Assembly (NCBI GenBank): GCA_038239345.1
Contig: JBBSEX010000038.1
Location: 1 to 27,004, forward strand
DNA: 27,004 nt
DNA from: JBBSEX01 sp038239345
GTDB lineage: Bacteria; Acidobacteriota; Terriglobia; Bryobacterales; Bryobacteraceae
Direction of reading: 5' to 3'
Below are positions 1-7,014 of the stretch, piece after piece. Made by a program: the position numbers and the translations under genes. Under the pieces are notes generated by a model. The model saw only the letters and a program-made list of their open reading frames with translations, searched no databases and was not told where the DNA came from. Numbering within the stretch: the stretch's first letter is position 1; the number at the start of each line of letters is the position of its first letter.

Positions 1-537
1 CTGCCCGGATTTCCGGATCGTCCAGCAGTTCCAGGCATGCTGACGCGAACTCTTCCGGGTTGTCGGCGATCCGAATGTCCGCCGGGTGATGAACATTCAG
101 TCCTTCCGCACCGATTGCGGTTGAAACGACCGGGACCCGGGCCGCCATCGATTCATAGATTTTTATGCGTGTTTCACCTCCGATGCGTAACGGCACTATG
201 GAAACATGCGATCCCCACAGCCACGGCCGGACGTCCGGCACGGTTCCGGTGACGTGGATCAGTGGATCCTTGGCCGCGAACGATTGGATCTCGCGGGAAG
301 GGTTCCGGCCCACTACCGCCACCGAGCATTTCGGCCGCGACCGCCGAATCAGCGGCAGAACAGCATCCACGAACCATCGCATCCCGTCGATATTGGATAG
401 CCAGTCCATCGACATCCACCCCGGTTGGAATGGTCGAAATGTTGGTCACGTCGAACATCCGCTGCATGGTGGACGCGTCTTCCTCGGAAACCGCAATAAT
501 GTGCCGTACTCTCCGGCATACATCACGCTCGAATACA
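1..537 (-). pseudogene. Truncated, frameshifted duplicate of the PEP-CTERM-associated glycosyltransferase
   Basis: This stretch is a diverged copy of the 3' half of the intact glycosyltransferase gene at 1699-2907. Positions 1-409 align gap-free with 1812-2220, and 410-537 align with 2280-2407. The 59 bases at 2221-2279 are missing here, which shifts the frame. The readable part starts at FERDVCRRVRHI and keeps IPTGVDVD, then leaves frame. In the restored frame GGGTRIK has become GGETRIK in the nucleotide-sugar-binding region. The N-terminal half is absent and the 3' end lies off the left edge. It ends 17 nt from the stop of the PEP-CTERM gene. It is clearly a dead copy, presumably left by a tandem duplication. 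Confidence 0.9.
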
Positions 538-554
538 GGGTCTGGCAAATCTCG

Positions 555-1478
555 CTATGATCGAAGGCGTCGCTTCCGCCAGCAAAATCCGAGCCCCGCA
601 AGAGCAAGTGCCAGGAGTGTTAAAGTGCTGGGCTCTGGGACCGTTGTGGGGATTATTGCAATACCCGCCGGTCCGTTCAACCCCGAGATCAGCGAAGCAT
701 TCACCAAAACTCCTGAGTTGGTGTACTCGGATACGGTGCCGCCGAACGCATTGGTGATGTACAAGTTCGTGCCGTCGGTCGCGATGCCTAACGCGCCGTT
801 CAGCCCGGAGATCAAGGCGGCGGTCACGGTGCCTCCCGAGGTGGTGTATTCACCCACGGTGCCGGTAGTGAAGTTGGTGACGAAGATGTTCGAGCCTAGG
901 ATGAGAATCTCCTCCGGACCGCTTAGTCCGGTAATCAGCGAAGGGTTGACCAAAACTCCCGCCGTCGTGAATTCGGAGATAAACCCCGTGCCTGGGTTGC
1001 CGCTTCCGTTGTTCAAGACAAAGATGTTCGCGCCGTTCGATGCGGCGCCATGGGCCACGTTGACGCCCGAGATGAGCGCGCTGTTTACGGTCCCACCTGC
1101 CGTGGTGTACTCGCCGATAGTGTTGGTAGGGTTCCCGTTCGCGACAAAGATGTTCGAGCCGAAGGAACTAATTTGATGCACATTGTTCAACCCTGTAATG
1201 AGCGAGGCGTTCACGGTGGTGCCCGCAGTGGTGTATTCGCCTATGATCGTGTTGGTTGGGGACCCGTTCGCGACGAACAGGTTCGAGCCAGACAGTGCAA
1301 TGCTCCCTGGGCTGCTCAACCCAGAGATGAGCGAAGCGTTAACCAAAGTCCCCGAGGTGGTGTATTCACCCACGGTGCCGGTAGTGAAGTCGGTGACGAA
1401 GATGATACCCGCGCGTGCTGCGCTGCTGAAGAGTAATAATCCGAGCAGCACAGAAGTAAGCAGTCCCCAGCGTTTCAT
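555..1478 (-). CDS. Secreted PEP-CTERM protein with six beta-propeller-like repeats
   Basis: This is a 307-residue protein. Residues 1-23 form a Sec signal peptide (MKRWGLL, hydrophobic core, then ARAG). Six repeats of about 40 residues follow, each built on GEYTTSG..VNASLISGL...GSNIFVANG, which resembles NHL/SMP-30-type blades. The C-terminus is a PEP-CTERM sorting signal: VPEPS, a hydrophobic helix, then WRKRRLRS. Proteins with this tail are processed by exosortase and usually occur with exopolysaccharide loci, which fits the neighbours. I chose the ATG at 1478 because GGGAG lies about 8 nt upstream and the signal peptide begins there. A longer in-frame extension only overlaps the glycosyltransferase gene antisense-free frame and lacks coding character. 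The precise function of the repeats is unknown. Confidence 0.92.
   Translation of the reverse strand: MKRWGLLTSVLLGLLLFSSAARAGIIFVTDFTTGTVGEYTTSGTLVNASLISGLSSPGSIALSGSNLFVANGSPTNTIIGEYTTAGTTVNASLITGLNNVHQISSFGSNIFVANGNPTNTIGEYTTAGGTVNSALISGVNVAHGAASNGANIFVLNNGSGNPGTGFISEFTTAGVLVNPSLITGLSGPEEILILGSNIFVTNFTTGTVGEYTTSGGTVTAALISGLNGALGIATDGTNLYITNAFGGTVSEYTNSGVLVNASLISGLNGPAGIAIIPTTVPEPSTLTLLALALAGLGFCWRKRRLRS
835..888 (-). repeat. 54-bp near-identical internal repeat within the PEP-CTERM gene (partner 1351-1404)
   Basis: Positions 835-888 and 1351-1404 are identical except for one base. They encode the FVTNFTTGTVGEYTTSGG and FVTDFTTGTVGEYTTSGT segments. The other repeats of the protein are clearly more diverged at DNA level. 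This points to a recent copy or gene conversion between two blades. Confidence 0.9.
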
Positions 1479-1526
1479 TGTTTTCTCCCATCCAAAGTAG
1501 CTGAAATCTCTAAAGCGCAGATTTGT

Positions 1527-1532
1527 AGTATA
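1527..1532 (-). promoter_or_regulatory. Candidate -10 element (TATACT) of the PEP-CTERM gene
   Basis: On the minus strand TATACT is preceded by TG one base upstream (TGTATACT, close to an extended -10). It lies about 50 nt before the ATG at 1478. No convincing -35 hexamer is seen at 16-18 nt spacing. This is sequence resemblance only. Confidence 0.4.
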
Positions 1533-1609
1533 CACCTGAGGCCTTCCATTTTGGCCAATTTTTCGGCTCTTCTCCGGCGTCACATGTGCTGGAAGTAATG
1601 AGCCTACTG

Positions 1610-1640
1610 GTTGTGCCGCTCCTTCGAGGAGCAGCACAAC
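1610..1640 (-). terminator. Strong stem-loop after the glycosyltransferase operon
   Basis: The arms 1610-1622 and 1628-1640 pair at 12 of 13 positions around a 5-nt loop. The hairpin lies about 60 nt past the glycosyltransferase stop and about 130 nt before the PEP-CTERM start, in transcription direction. There is no T-tract after it, so it may be a factor-dependent terminator, a processing site or an mRNA-stabilising structure rather than a classical intrinsic terminator. Confidence 0.45.
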
Positions 1641-1698
1641 TCGGCTCGCATCTGCCGCATCCAGGCATCGGAACCCCGCTGCAAGTACCCGCCGATTG

Positions 1699-2907
1699 CT
1701 ACCGCGCCGGTTGGCTGAGTGCCGCTCCCTCAAGAATAGATTCAAACCGGCGGACGATATTCTCCCAGCGGAAATTGGAGTCGACGAGGTCCCAGGCCGT
1801 TCTCGCCTGGGCTGCCCGGATTTCCGGATCGTCCAGCAGTTCCAGGCATGCTGACGCGAACTCTTCCGGGTTGTCGGCGATCCGAATGTCAGCCGGGTGA
1901 TGAACATTCAGTCCTTCCGCACCGATAGCGGTTGAAACGACCGGCACTTGGGCCGCCATCGATTCATAGATTTTTATGCGGGTTCCACCTCCGATGCGCA
2001 ACGGCACTATGGAAACATGCGATCCCCAGAGCCACGGCCGGACGTCCGGTACGGTTCCGGTGACGTGAATCAGTGGATTCTTGGCCGCGAATGATTGGAC
2101 CTCGCGGGAAGGGTTCCGGCCCACTACCGCCACCGAGCATTTCGGCCGCGATCGACGAATCAGAGGCAGAACAGCATCCACGAACCATCGCATCCCGTCT
2201 ATATTGGGTAGCCAGTCCATTGCTCCGAGGAAGATCAGGTCCGCAGTGACAGGCTGCGAAGAAGGCGGCTTAAAATGGTCGACATCCACCCCGGTTGGAA
2301 TGGTCGAAATGTTGGTCACGCCGAACATCCGCTTCATGGTTGAGGCGTCCTCTTCAGAAACCGCAATAATGTGCCGCACACTCCGGCATACGTCACGCTC
2401 GAAAACAGCCATCCGGCGTGCCTGCAGACGCATGTACGCCTTTTCGGGTAGATTTCGCGCCTGCGCGGCATGGCGCTGCCAGATCATTGTTTCCACGTTG
2501 TGCTGAAAGAGTACGCAGTCCTGAAGGCGCGTAACATTTGGCGCCGGGGTGGGAAAATCGCAGACAATGCAGTCGTAGTTTTCAGTCGCGGTCAATTCAT
2601 CCAGTTTGCGCCGCATAGCAGCCGAGCGGTAGCGAAGCACCGCCAGAGGCAATCGGAAAAAGAGTCCGGTGACGAGCTGTACGGCGAAACCATAGGATGC
2701 TCGTGGAGGAAGAAACTGTGGAATGGTGTAACAACGATCGCAGTATTCGGAGCTGCGGCGAACTCCTTCTCCGTCGGGCTCATTTGAAAAGGCAACATAG
2801 TGGATGGTGTTGCGCTCCCGCAGGCGGCGCAGCATTTCGAGCGTCCGGATTTGCCCGCCCCGAGTGGTGGGGTGAAGCAAATCGGACTTCACCCACAGGA
2901 TTTTCAT
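1699..2907 (-). CDS. Group 4 glycosyltransferase, PEP-CTERM/exosortase-associated type
   Basis: This is a 402-residue GT-B-fold sugar transferase. The N-terminus (MKILWVKSDLLHPTTRGGQ) and overall length match the family of sugar transferases linked to PEP-CTERM/EpsH loci (TIGR03087-like). The C-terminal domain holds GGGTRIK at about 306-312 and Glu315 and Glu331 (YESMAAQVPVVST...GAEGL), typical of GT4 donor-nucleotide binding. It probably adds a sugar to a lipid-linked exopolysaccharide at the cytoplasmic face. I chose the ATG at 2907 because it overlaps the upstream stop as ATGA, which implies translational coupling, and because the family N-terminus starts there. The segment 1812-2407 is duplicated at 1-537. 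The donor and acceptor sugars cannot be read from sequence. Confidence 0.92.
   Translation of the reverse strand: MKILWVKSDLLHPTTRGGQIRTLEMLRRLRERNTIHYVAFSNEPDGEGVRRSSEYCDRCYTIPQFLPPRASYGFAVQLVTGLFFRLPLAVLRYRSAAMRRKLDELTATENYDCIVCDFPTPAPNVTRLQDCVLFQHNVETMIWQRHAAQARNLPEKAYMRLQARRMAVFERDVCRSVRHIIAVSEEDASTMKRMFGVTNISTIPTGVDVDHFKPPSSQPVTADLIFLGAMDWLPNIDGMRWFVDAVLPLIRRSRPKCSVAVVGRNPSREVQSFAAKNPLIHVTGTVPDVRPWLWGSHVSIVPLRIGGGTRIKIYESMAAQVPVVSTAIGAEGLNVHHPADIRIADNPEEFASACLELLDDPEIRAAQARTAWDLVDSNFRWENIVRRFESILEGAALSQPAR
1812..2407 (-). repeat. Direct repeat shared with 1-537 (glycosyltransferase 3' half)
   Basis: This is the intact partner of the copy at 1-537, in the same orientation and offset by 1811 bases until the 59-nt deletion in the left copy. 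Similarity stops near 2407, inside codons for the FERDVC segment. The left limit lies outside the window because the homology is still running at base 1. Confidence 0.92.
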
Positions 2908-4841
2908 CGCGGGAGCGCGGGTTCTGCCAGAGCTTCCAGGCCGCTGCGCTCGCGTTTTCCCGTAATGAACAGATCTCCCCACATCTGAAAATTCAGCAGC
3001 CGCCAGATTCGATCGGTTGCGTCCTCAAAGCCGCTGCGGTGACGGTGGATGAGTGCGGAGACGGCTTCGCGATCGAGACACGCGGCCACCAGCCCGTCTG
3101 GCGCGCAAATCGCATCGAACAGCGGCTTCGCTTTTGCATCGCGGAACCAACTGGCCAGCGGAGTTGGGAAGCCCATTTTTTTACGATGAATGATACTGGC
3201 GGGAAGCAGATCGGCTACCGCCTGCTTGAAAATGTACTTGGCCGATCCGTTGTGAATCTTCAAGCGGTCCGGCACGCGCGCGGCGAACTCAACGAAAGGA
3301 TGATCCAGAAACGGCACACGGCTCTCGATGGAGGTAGCCATACTCATCTGGTCCTGTTTCATCAGGAGCTCCACCAGGTAGGTCTTCTGGTCGGCGTAAA
3401 GTAACCGGTGCAGCAACGGCGTGTCCGTACGCGCTTCCCAACGATCCATGAAATGCCTGTAAGCGCCCTCAGGCACGCGCCCGAACCGGGCTTGTTCAGC
3501 CTCGGAAAATGCGCAGTAGAAGTTATCCAGATAGAGGGACTGAATGTCTTCGGAGCGCCCCAGCACAGTATGCATCACTTTACGGCGCATGTTGCCCGAC
3601 AGTAAACCCGATTGTGCGATGGTAGTTCGGACCACCCCCCGTGCACGCTTTGGCAACAGCGCATAATATTTCAGCGCCTGCAGGTTCTTCAGATAAACGT
3701 TGTAACGCGCGTACCCAGCGAACAACTCATCGCTTCCTTCGCCAGTCAGCACTACTTTGACATGGTCCGCCGCTAGCCGGGAAACGAAGTATAAAGACAC
3801 GGATGAGGGCCAGGCCAGAGGTTCGTCTTCATGCCAGATCAAAGAAGGCAGAGCTCCAAAAAAGTCATCCATTCCGATGACGACTTCGTGGTGCGCCGAT
3901 CCGATCATTTCGGACACCTGCCGGGCGTAGTCCAGCTCGCTGAACTCACGCTCGGCATAGCCCACCGAAAACGTCTTCACGGGAGACCCGGTCATGCGCT
4001 TCATCAGGGCCGCGATCGCGCTCGAATCGACGCCGCCGCTGAGAAACATTCCGAGTGGGACGTCACTCATGAGACGCATCCGCACCGTCTCTTCCAGGCG
4101 CGCCCGACACTCCTCAATCCATTCCCGGTCATCCCGCCGTTCTTCCCGCGTGGGGGGCTTGGGCACATCCCAATACTGTTGAATGCGCAAGCGTGGCGAT
4201 TCCTCCCGCGCGTCCAGCTCAAGCGTATGGCCTGGCATCAACTTGCGAATATCTTTGAAGAGAGTGTCTTCGCCGCTGCCGTATCCGAATGCCAGATATT
4301 CCGACACTTGCGCCTCATTGAGCGCCGTGGAAATTGCCGGATGGCGAAGCAGCGCTTTCATCTCGGATGCGAAAGCAAACAGGCGTCCGTTCCAGAAATA
4401 ATAGAACGGCTTAATGCCCAGGCGGTCGCGGGCACAGAAGAGTGTTTGCCGCGAACGGTCCCAGATTGCGAAAGCAAACATACCGCGCAACCGGTTCACG
4501 CAGGAGGGCCCGTACTCCTCATACCCGTGGAGAATAGTTTCCGTGTCGCAGCGCGTGGCATAGCGGTGTCCGGCGGCTTCCAGGGCCGGACGCAAATCCG
4601 CGTGATTGAAAATCTCTCCGTTGTAGACGATCGCCAGACGCCGGTCTTCGTTGTACATTGGCTGAACGCCGGCGGCAACGTCAATAATGCTCAGCCGGCG
4701 GTGGCCGAGATGAGCGGCGCCCTCGTTAAAATAGCCAAATCCATCGGGACCGCGATGCCGGATCGCACCCGTCATATCCTCTATGACTGCGTCCCAGCGG
4801 TCGCTTGCCTCAAAAGTTACGAAGCCCGCAATTCCGCACAT
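2904..4841 (-). CDS. asnB: Glutamine-dependent asparagine-synthase-type amidotransferase, exosortase-locus type
   Basis: This is a 645-residue two-domain enzyme. It begins MCGIAGF, so Cys2 is exposed as the class II glutaminase nucleophile after Met removal. RHRGPDG (about 29-35), YNGEIFNH and the C-terminal synthetase PP-loop SGGVDSS (268-274) are all present. Length and locus match the XrtA/PEP-CTERM-associated amidotransferase subfamily (TIGR03108-like) rather than housekeeping AsnB. In such loci it is thought to amidate a sugar or peptide substrate of the exopolysaccharide; this is family inference. The gene starts 1 nt after the stop of the ligase gene and ends in a 4-nt overlap with the glycosyltransferase. 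It appears intact. Confidence 0.94.
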   Translation of the reverse strand: MCGIAGFVTFEASDRWDAVIEDMTGAIRHRGPDGFGYFNEGAAHLGHRRLSIIDVAAGVQPMYNEDRRLAIVYNGEIFNHADLRPALEAAGHRYATRCDTETILHGYEEYGPSCVNRLRGMFAFAIWDRSRQTLFCARDRLGIKPFYYFWNGRLFAFASEMKALLRHPAISTALNEAQVSEYLAFGYGSGEDTLFKDIRKLMPGHTLELDAREESPRLRIQQYWDVPKPPTREERRDDREWIEECRARLEETVRMRLMSDVPLGMFLSGGVDSSAIAALMKRMTGSPVKTFSVGYAEREFSELDYARQVSEMIGSAHHEVVIGMDDFFGALPSLIWHEDEPLAWPSSVSLYFVSRLAADHVKVVLTGEGSDELFAGYARYNVYLKNLQALKYYALLPKRARGVVRTTIAQSGLLSGNMRRKVMHTVLGRSEDIQSLYLDNFYCAFSEAEQARFGRVPEGAYRHFMDRWEARTDTPLLHRLLYADQKTYLVELLMKQDQMSMATSIESRVPFLDHPFVEFAARVPDRLKIHNGSAKYIFKQAVADLLPASIIHRKKMGFPTPLASWFRDAKAKPLFDAICAPDGLVAACLDREAVSALIHRHRSGFEDATDRIWRLLNFQMWGDLFITGKRERSGLEALAEPALPR

Positions 4842-4842
4842 G

Positions 4843-6321
4843 CTAGCGGGCCAGAACCGGCGGGCCCATAAACATTCGGGGAGCCGCGGGCACCGGTGCC
4901 GGCGCGCGGCTTAGAATCTGATCCTTGGCGTGGCGTTGAAAAGCGTCTATGATTGCCGCTATAAAAGGGAACATCGGAAGATAAGCCACGCTTGAGAAGA
5001 ATGCCGAGATGCAGTAGCAAATCAACACAGCGAGCAGGTAGTTTGCCAGGCGATTGAGAGAAAGGAAGTCTGGATTACGCCGGCTTTGCTGTCTGACCTG
5101 CCACAAGCAGCGAAATGAAAACCAGATGGCCGCCATATAGGCGATAAAGGCAGGGACGCCTAACTCGCTGGCCACTTGCATATAGGTGTTGTGACTTTCG
5201 TGCCAGCTCTCATGCTCATTTTTCGATTTGCTGATCTTGGCGGCTGCGGATTGGAAGGTGCCAACCCCCACGCCGAAGATCGGGTTCTTGATGGTCATTT
5301 CGATACTCTGTTGGAGAACCAAGCGGCGCGCCTCGGAAGATGCGGCAGCCGATTCTTCAAGTACGTCCTCGTTTCCACTAGCCGCCTGGGGCAAAAAAGG
5401 AAGAATGGTCCGATAGCGGGAAAGGGTGGAAGCCGGCGCGGTCATGAAAAAGATGGCGCCTCCGACCAACAGGCCGAGCGCAATCGCAACCCTCTTTATG
5501 CCGGAAGCAGAGATAAGCACCATCGCCGCATACACCGCAATAGTGATGAGGGCTGTGCGCGATCCAGTTTTCGAAATGACGCTTAATGCGACCGGAATGG
5601 CCGCCAGCATGATAAAGCGAAGGAGCCAACGGCGTCCTTTGTTGTCCTGGATATAAAACACCATGCAGGGCAGGCCGATAAGCAACAGGGTTGCCAGGTC
5701 GTTGGAATTTCCCAGCGAACCCTCCCCCACCCCAAAACGCATGGTGCTCTCTTCCAGGCCCCCGTATATTCGAGAAAGCACCAGTATGATCAGGTTAGAA
5801 AAAGCGAGAGTAAATACCAGCCTGCGCACCATGCCGATCGAATAGATGAGGGTGCAGGCCCCGACAAAAGCGAAAATAGCAGGCAGCCAGTTATGCACTA
5901 AGCTGTCAACGCTTCCGCCCTTCCAACTGCTGAAGGGTATTCCCAGAATCATCCAGGCTGTGAAGAACAGCAGGGCCTTCGCGATTTTCGACTCCAGCAG
6001 TACGAATATTCCGCCCGAAAACACGCCGCAGATAAATATCAGGCAGCGAATGGCCACCGCCAGCGATAGGGGGCCCACTTTAATGGGAACAAATTCCAGG
6101 GTGCGGCTGAACGTGCAGAATACATCCACGATCAGCAGTACCATCGCAATTTTCACCAGGCTGGAAGGCTGGATGGCTTGAATTGCCTGGTTTGGGGCAA
6201 AACTGGCTGGGGCGAAACCGGCTGGACTAATGGGGGGGGCAGCAGTGTACCTAAACCCTTGCTGGCGTAGACCTTTCAATGTCTGATTATAACCTGAACT
6301 GCCCTGAAAACCGCGTTTCAT
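4843..6321 (-). CDS. O-antigen ligase/Wzy-type polysaccharide polymerase membrane protein
   Basis: This 492-residue polytopic inner-membrane protein has roughly ten or more hydrophobic segments after a ~55-residue soluble N-terminus. The Wzy_C/O-antigen-ligase signature is visible as NPIFGVGVGTFQ followed by a charged periplasmic stretch and ESHNTYMQVASELGVPA at about 365-405. Such proteins polymerise or ligate undecaprenyl-linked glycans at the periplasmic face. It is the first gene of the operon and is separated from the amidotransferase by one base (TAG-c-ATG). The ATG at 6321 lacks a clear Shine-Dalgarno sequence, so the start is less certain than the frame. Confidence 0.9.
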   Translation of the reverse strand: MKRGFQGSSGYNQTLKGLRQQGFRYTAAPPISPAGFAPASFAPNQAIQAIQPSSLVKIAMVLLIVDVFCTFSRTLEFVPIKVGPLSLAVAIRCLIFICGVFSGGIFVLLESKIAKALLFFTAWMILGIPFSSWKGGSVDSLVHNWLPAIFAFVGACTLIYSIGMVRRLVFTLAFSNLIILVLSRIYGGLEESTMRFGVGEGSLGNSNDLATLLLIGLPCMVFYIQDNKGRRWLLRFIMLAAIPVALSVISKTGSRTALITIAVYAAMVLISASGIKRVAIALGLLVGGAIFFMTAPASTLSRYRTILPFLPQAASGNEDVLEESAAASSEARRLVLQQSIEMTIKNPIFGVGVGTFQSAAAKISKSKNEHESWHESHNTYMQVASELGVPAFIAYMAAIWFSFRCLWQVRQQSRRNPDFLSLNRLANYLLAVLICYCISAFFSSVAYLPMFPFIAAIIDAFQRHAKDQILSRAPAPVPAAPRMFMGPPVLAR

Positions 6322-6503
6322 AAGCCACGGCCGGTACTGGACCTGGCGATTATAAATGAACCATTTCGGCGGATATTTAAATACCCAACAAAACGAGCAA
6401 GCCGATTATCGAGACTCAGGCTTGATCGAAACTGTCAGGCTTGGGCGAGCAGCATTAGAATGAGGAATGGTGAACTGGTTCGCATCATTACAGGTTGGCC
6501 CTT

Positions 6504-6748
6504 ATGAGTACGCGGAAGAACAAGAAAACGACCAAATTCGATCAAGCGCAAATCGACCAGGTCGTGACTTCCCAGGCGGGTGACGACTCGGCTTGGGAGG
6601 CACCCATACGGGTCAAGCGGCCCCAGTCAGCGTCCCTATCGATTTCCGGCGATCTAGCAGCGCGCGCGGCTTCGAACGCGTCGTCCGGGAGAGAGTAGAA
6701 CTGGAGGAACTCGCCTTCACGGAGGCAAAGAAGGAGCTTGCTTCCTGA
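6504..6748 (+). pseudogene. Frameshifted ribbon-helix-helix-type antitoxin remnant
   Basis: Frame 1 from the ATG at 6504 reads MSTRKNKKTTKFDQAQIDQ...LSISGDLAARAA and then loses sense. From 6671 a second frame reads FERVVRERVELEELAFTEA and ends KKELAS-stop at 6746-6748. Together they resemble small antitoxin-like proteins in which DLAARAA is followed by about 15-20 further residues before the ERV(I)RERVELEE tail. The join therefore looks like a deletion with frameshift near 6655-6672. No partner toxin is recognised. The family assignment is from general pattern memory and needs a profile search. An alternative is two unrelated short frames. Confidence 0.55.
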
Positions 6749-6825
6749 CGGCCAATCGGCCCCTGGATCTTGGGGTATGAGGTGCCGAGCTTGTGCACGC
6801 CGGAAGAACTGATGGGAGAAGAACA

Positions 6826-6999
6826 ATGAAGTGGAAAGACGAGATCGTAGAAGAAGTGCGGACGGCCAGGGAGGCCTACGCCGCGCGGTTCGATTATGAC
6901 CTCGCGCGCATGTTTAAGGACTTGAAGAACAAAGAACAACAGAATCCCGCCCCGCATGCGAACCTCAAGCCGTTGAAGCCGCACGAACAGCAACTATAG
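6826..6999 (+). CDS. Small conserved-looking protein of unknown function (57 aa)
   Basis: The protein starts MKWKDEIVEEVRTAREAY, is highly charged and is predicted to be largely helical (DYDLARMFKDLKNKE). Short proteins beginning with this W-K-D-E-I-V-E-E-V-R pattern are common as small hypotheticals near TA genes, but no function is known to me. GGGAGAAG about 6 nt upstream supports the ATG at 6826. It follows the dead antitoxin-like gene by 77 nt and ends 15 nt before the convergent formyltransferase-like gene stop. Confidence 0.6.
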   Translation: MKWKDEIVEEVRTAREAYAARFDYDLARMFKDLKNKEQQNPAPHANLKPLKPHEQQL

Positions 7000-7014
7000 C
7001 GCCAGAGCCTTGGT

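Noticed and set aside
262..1176. Long plus-strand open frame (304 codons) across the PEP-CTERM region
   Set aside because: It is the antisense of the PEP-CTERM repeat gene; its apparent repeats (PEI/TVPP...VYSPTV) mirror that gene's repeats, and it lacks a signal peptide or start context.
1479..1907. In-frame 143-codon N-terminal extension of the PEP-CTERM protein
   Set aside because: It overlaps the end of the glycosyltransferase gene in another frame, contains the hairpin, and a signal peptide with its own ribosome binding site begins at 1478.
3831..4871. 346-codon open frame opposite the amidotransferase gene
   Set aside because: It is antisense to a clear asparagine-synthase-type gene with all motifs; high GC explains the open antisense frame.
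6416..6451. Short direct repeat TCAGGCTTG twice, 20 bp apart, upstream of the dead antitoxin-like gene
   Set aside because: It is only 9 bp with no palindromic structure; chance cannot be excluded.
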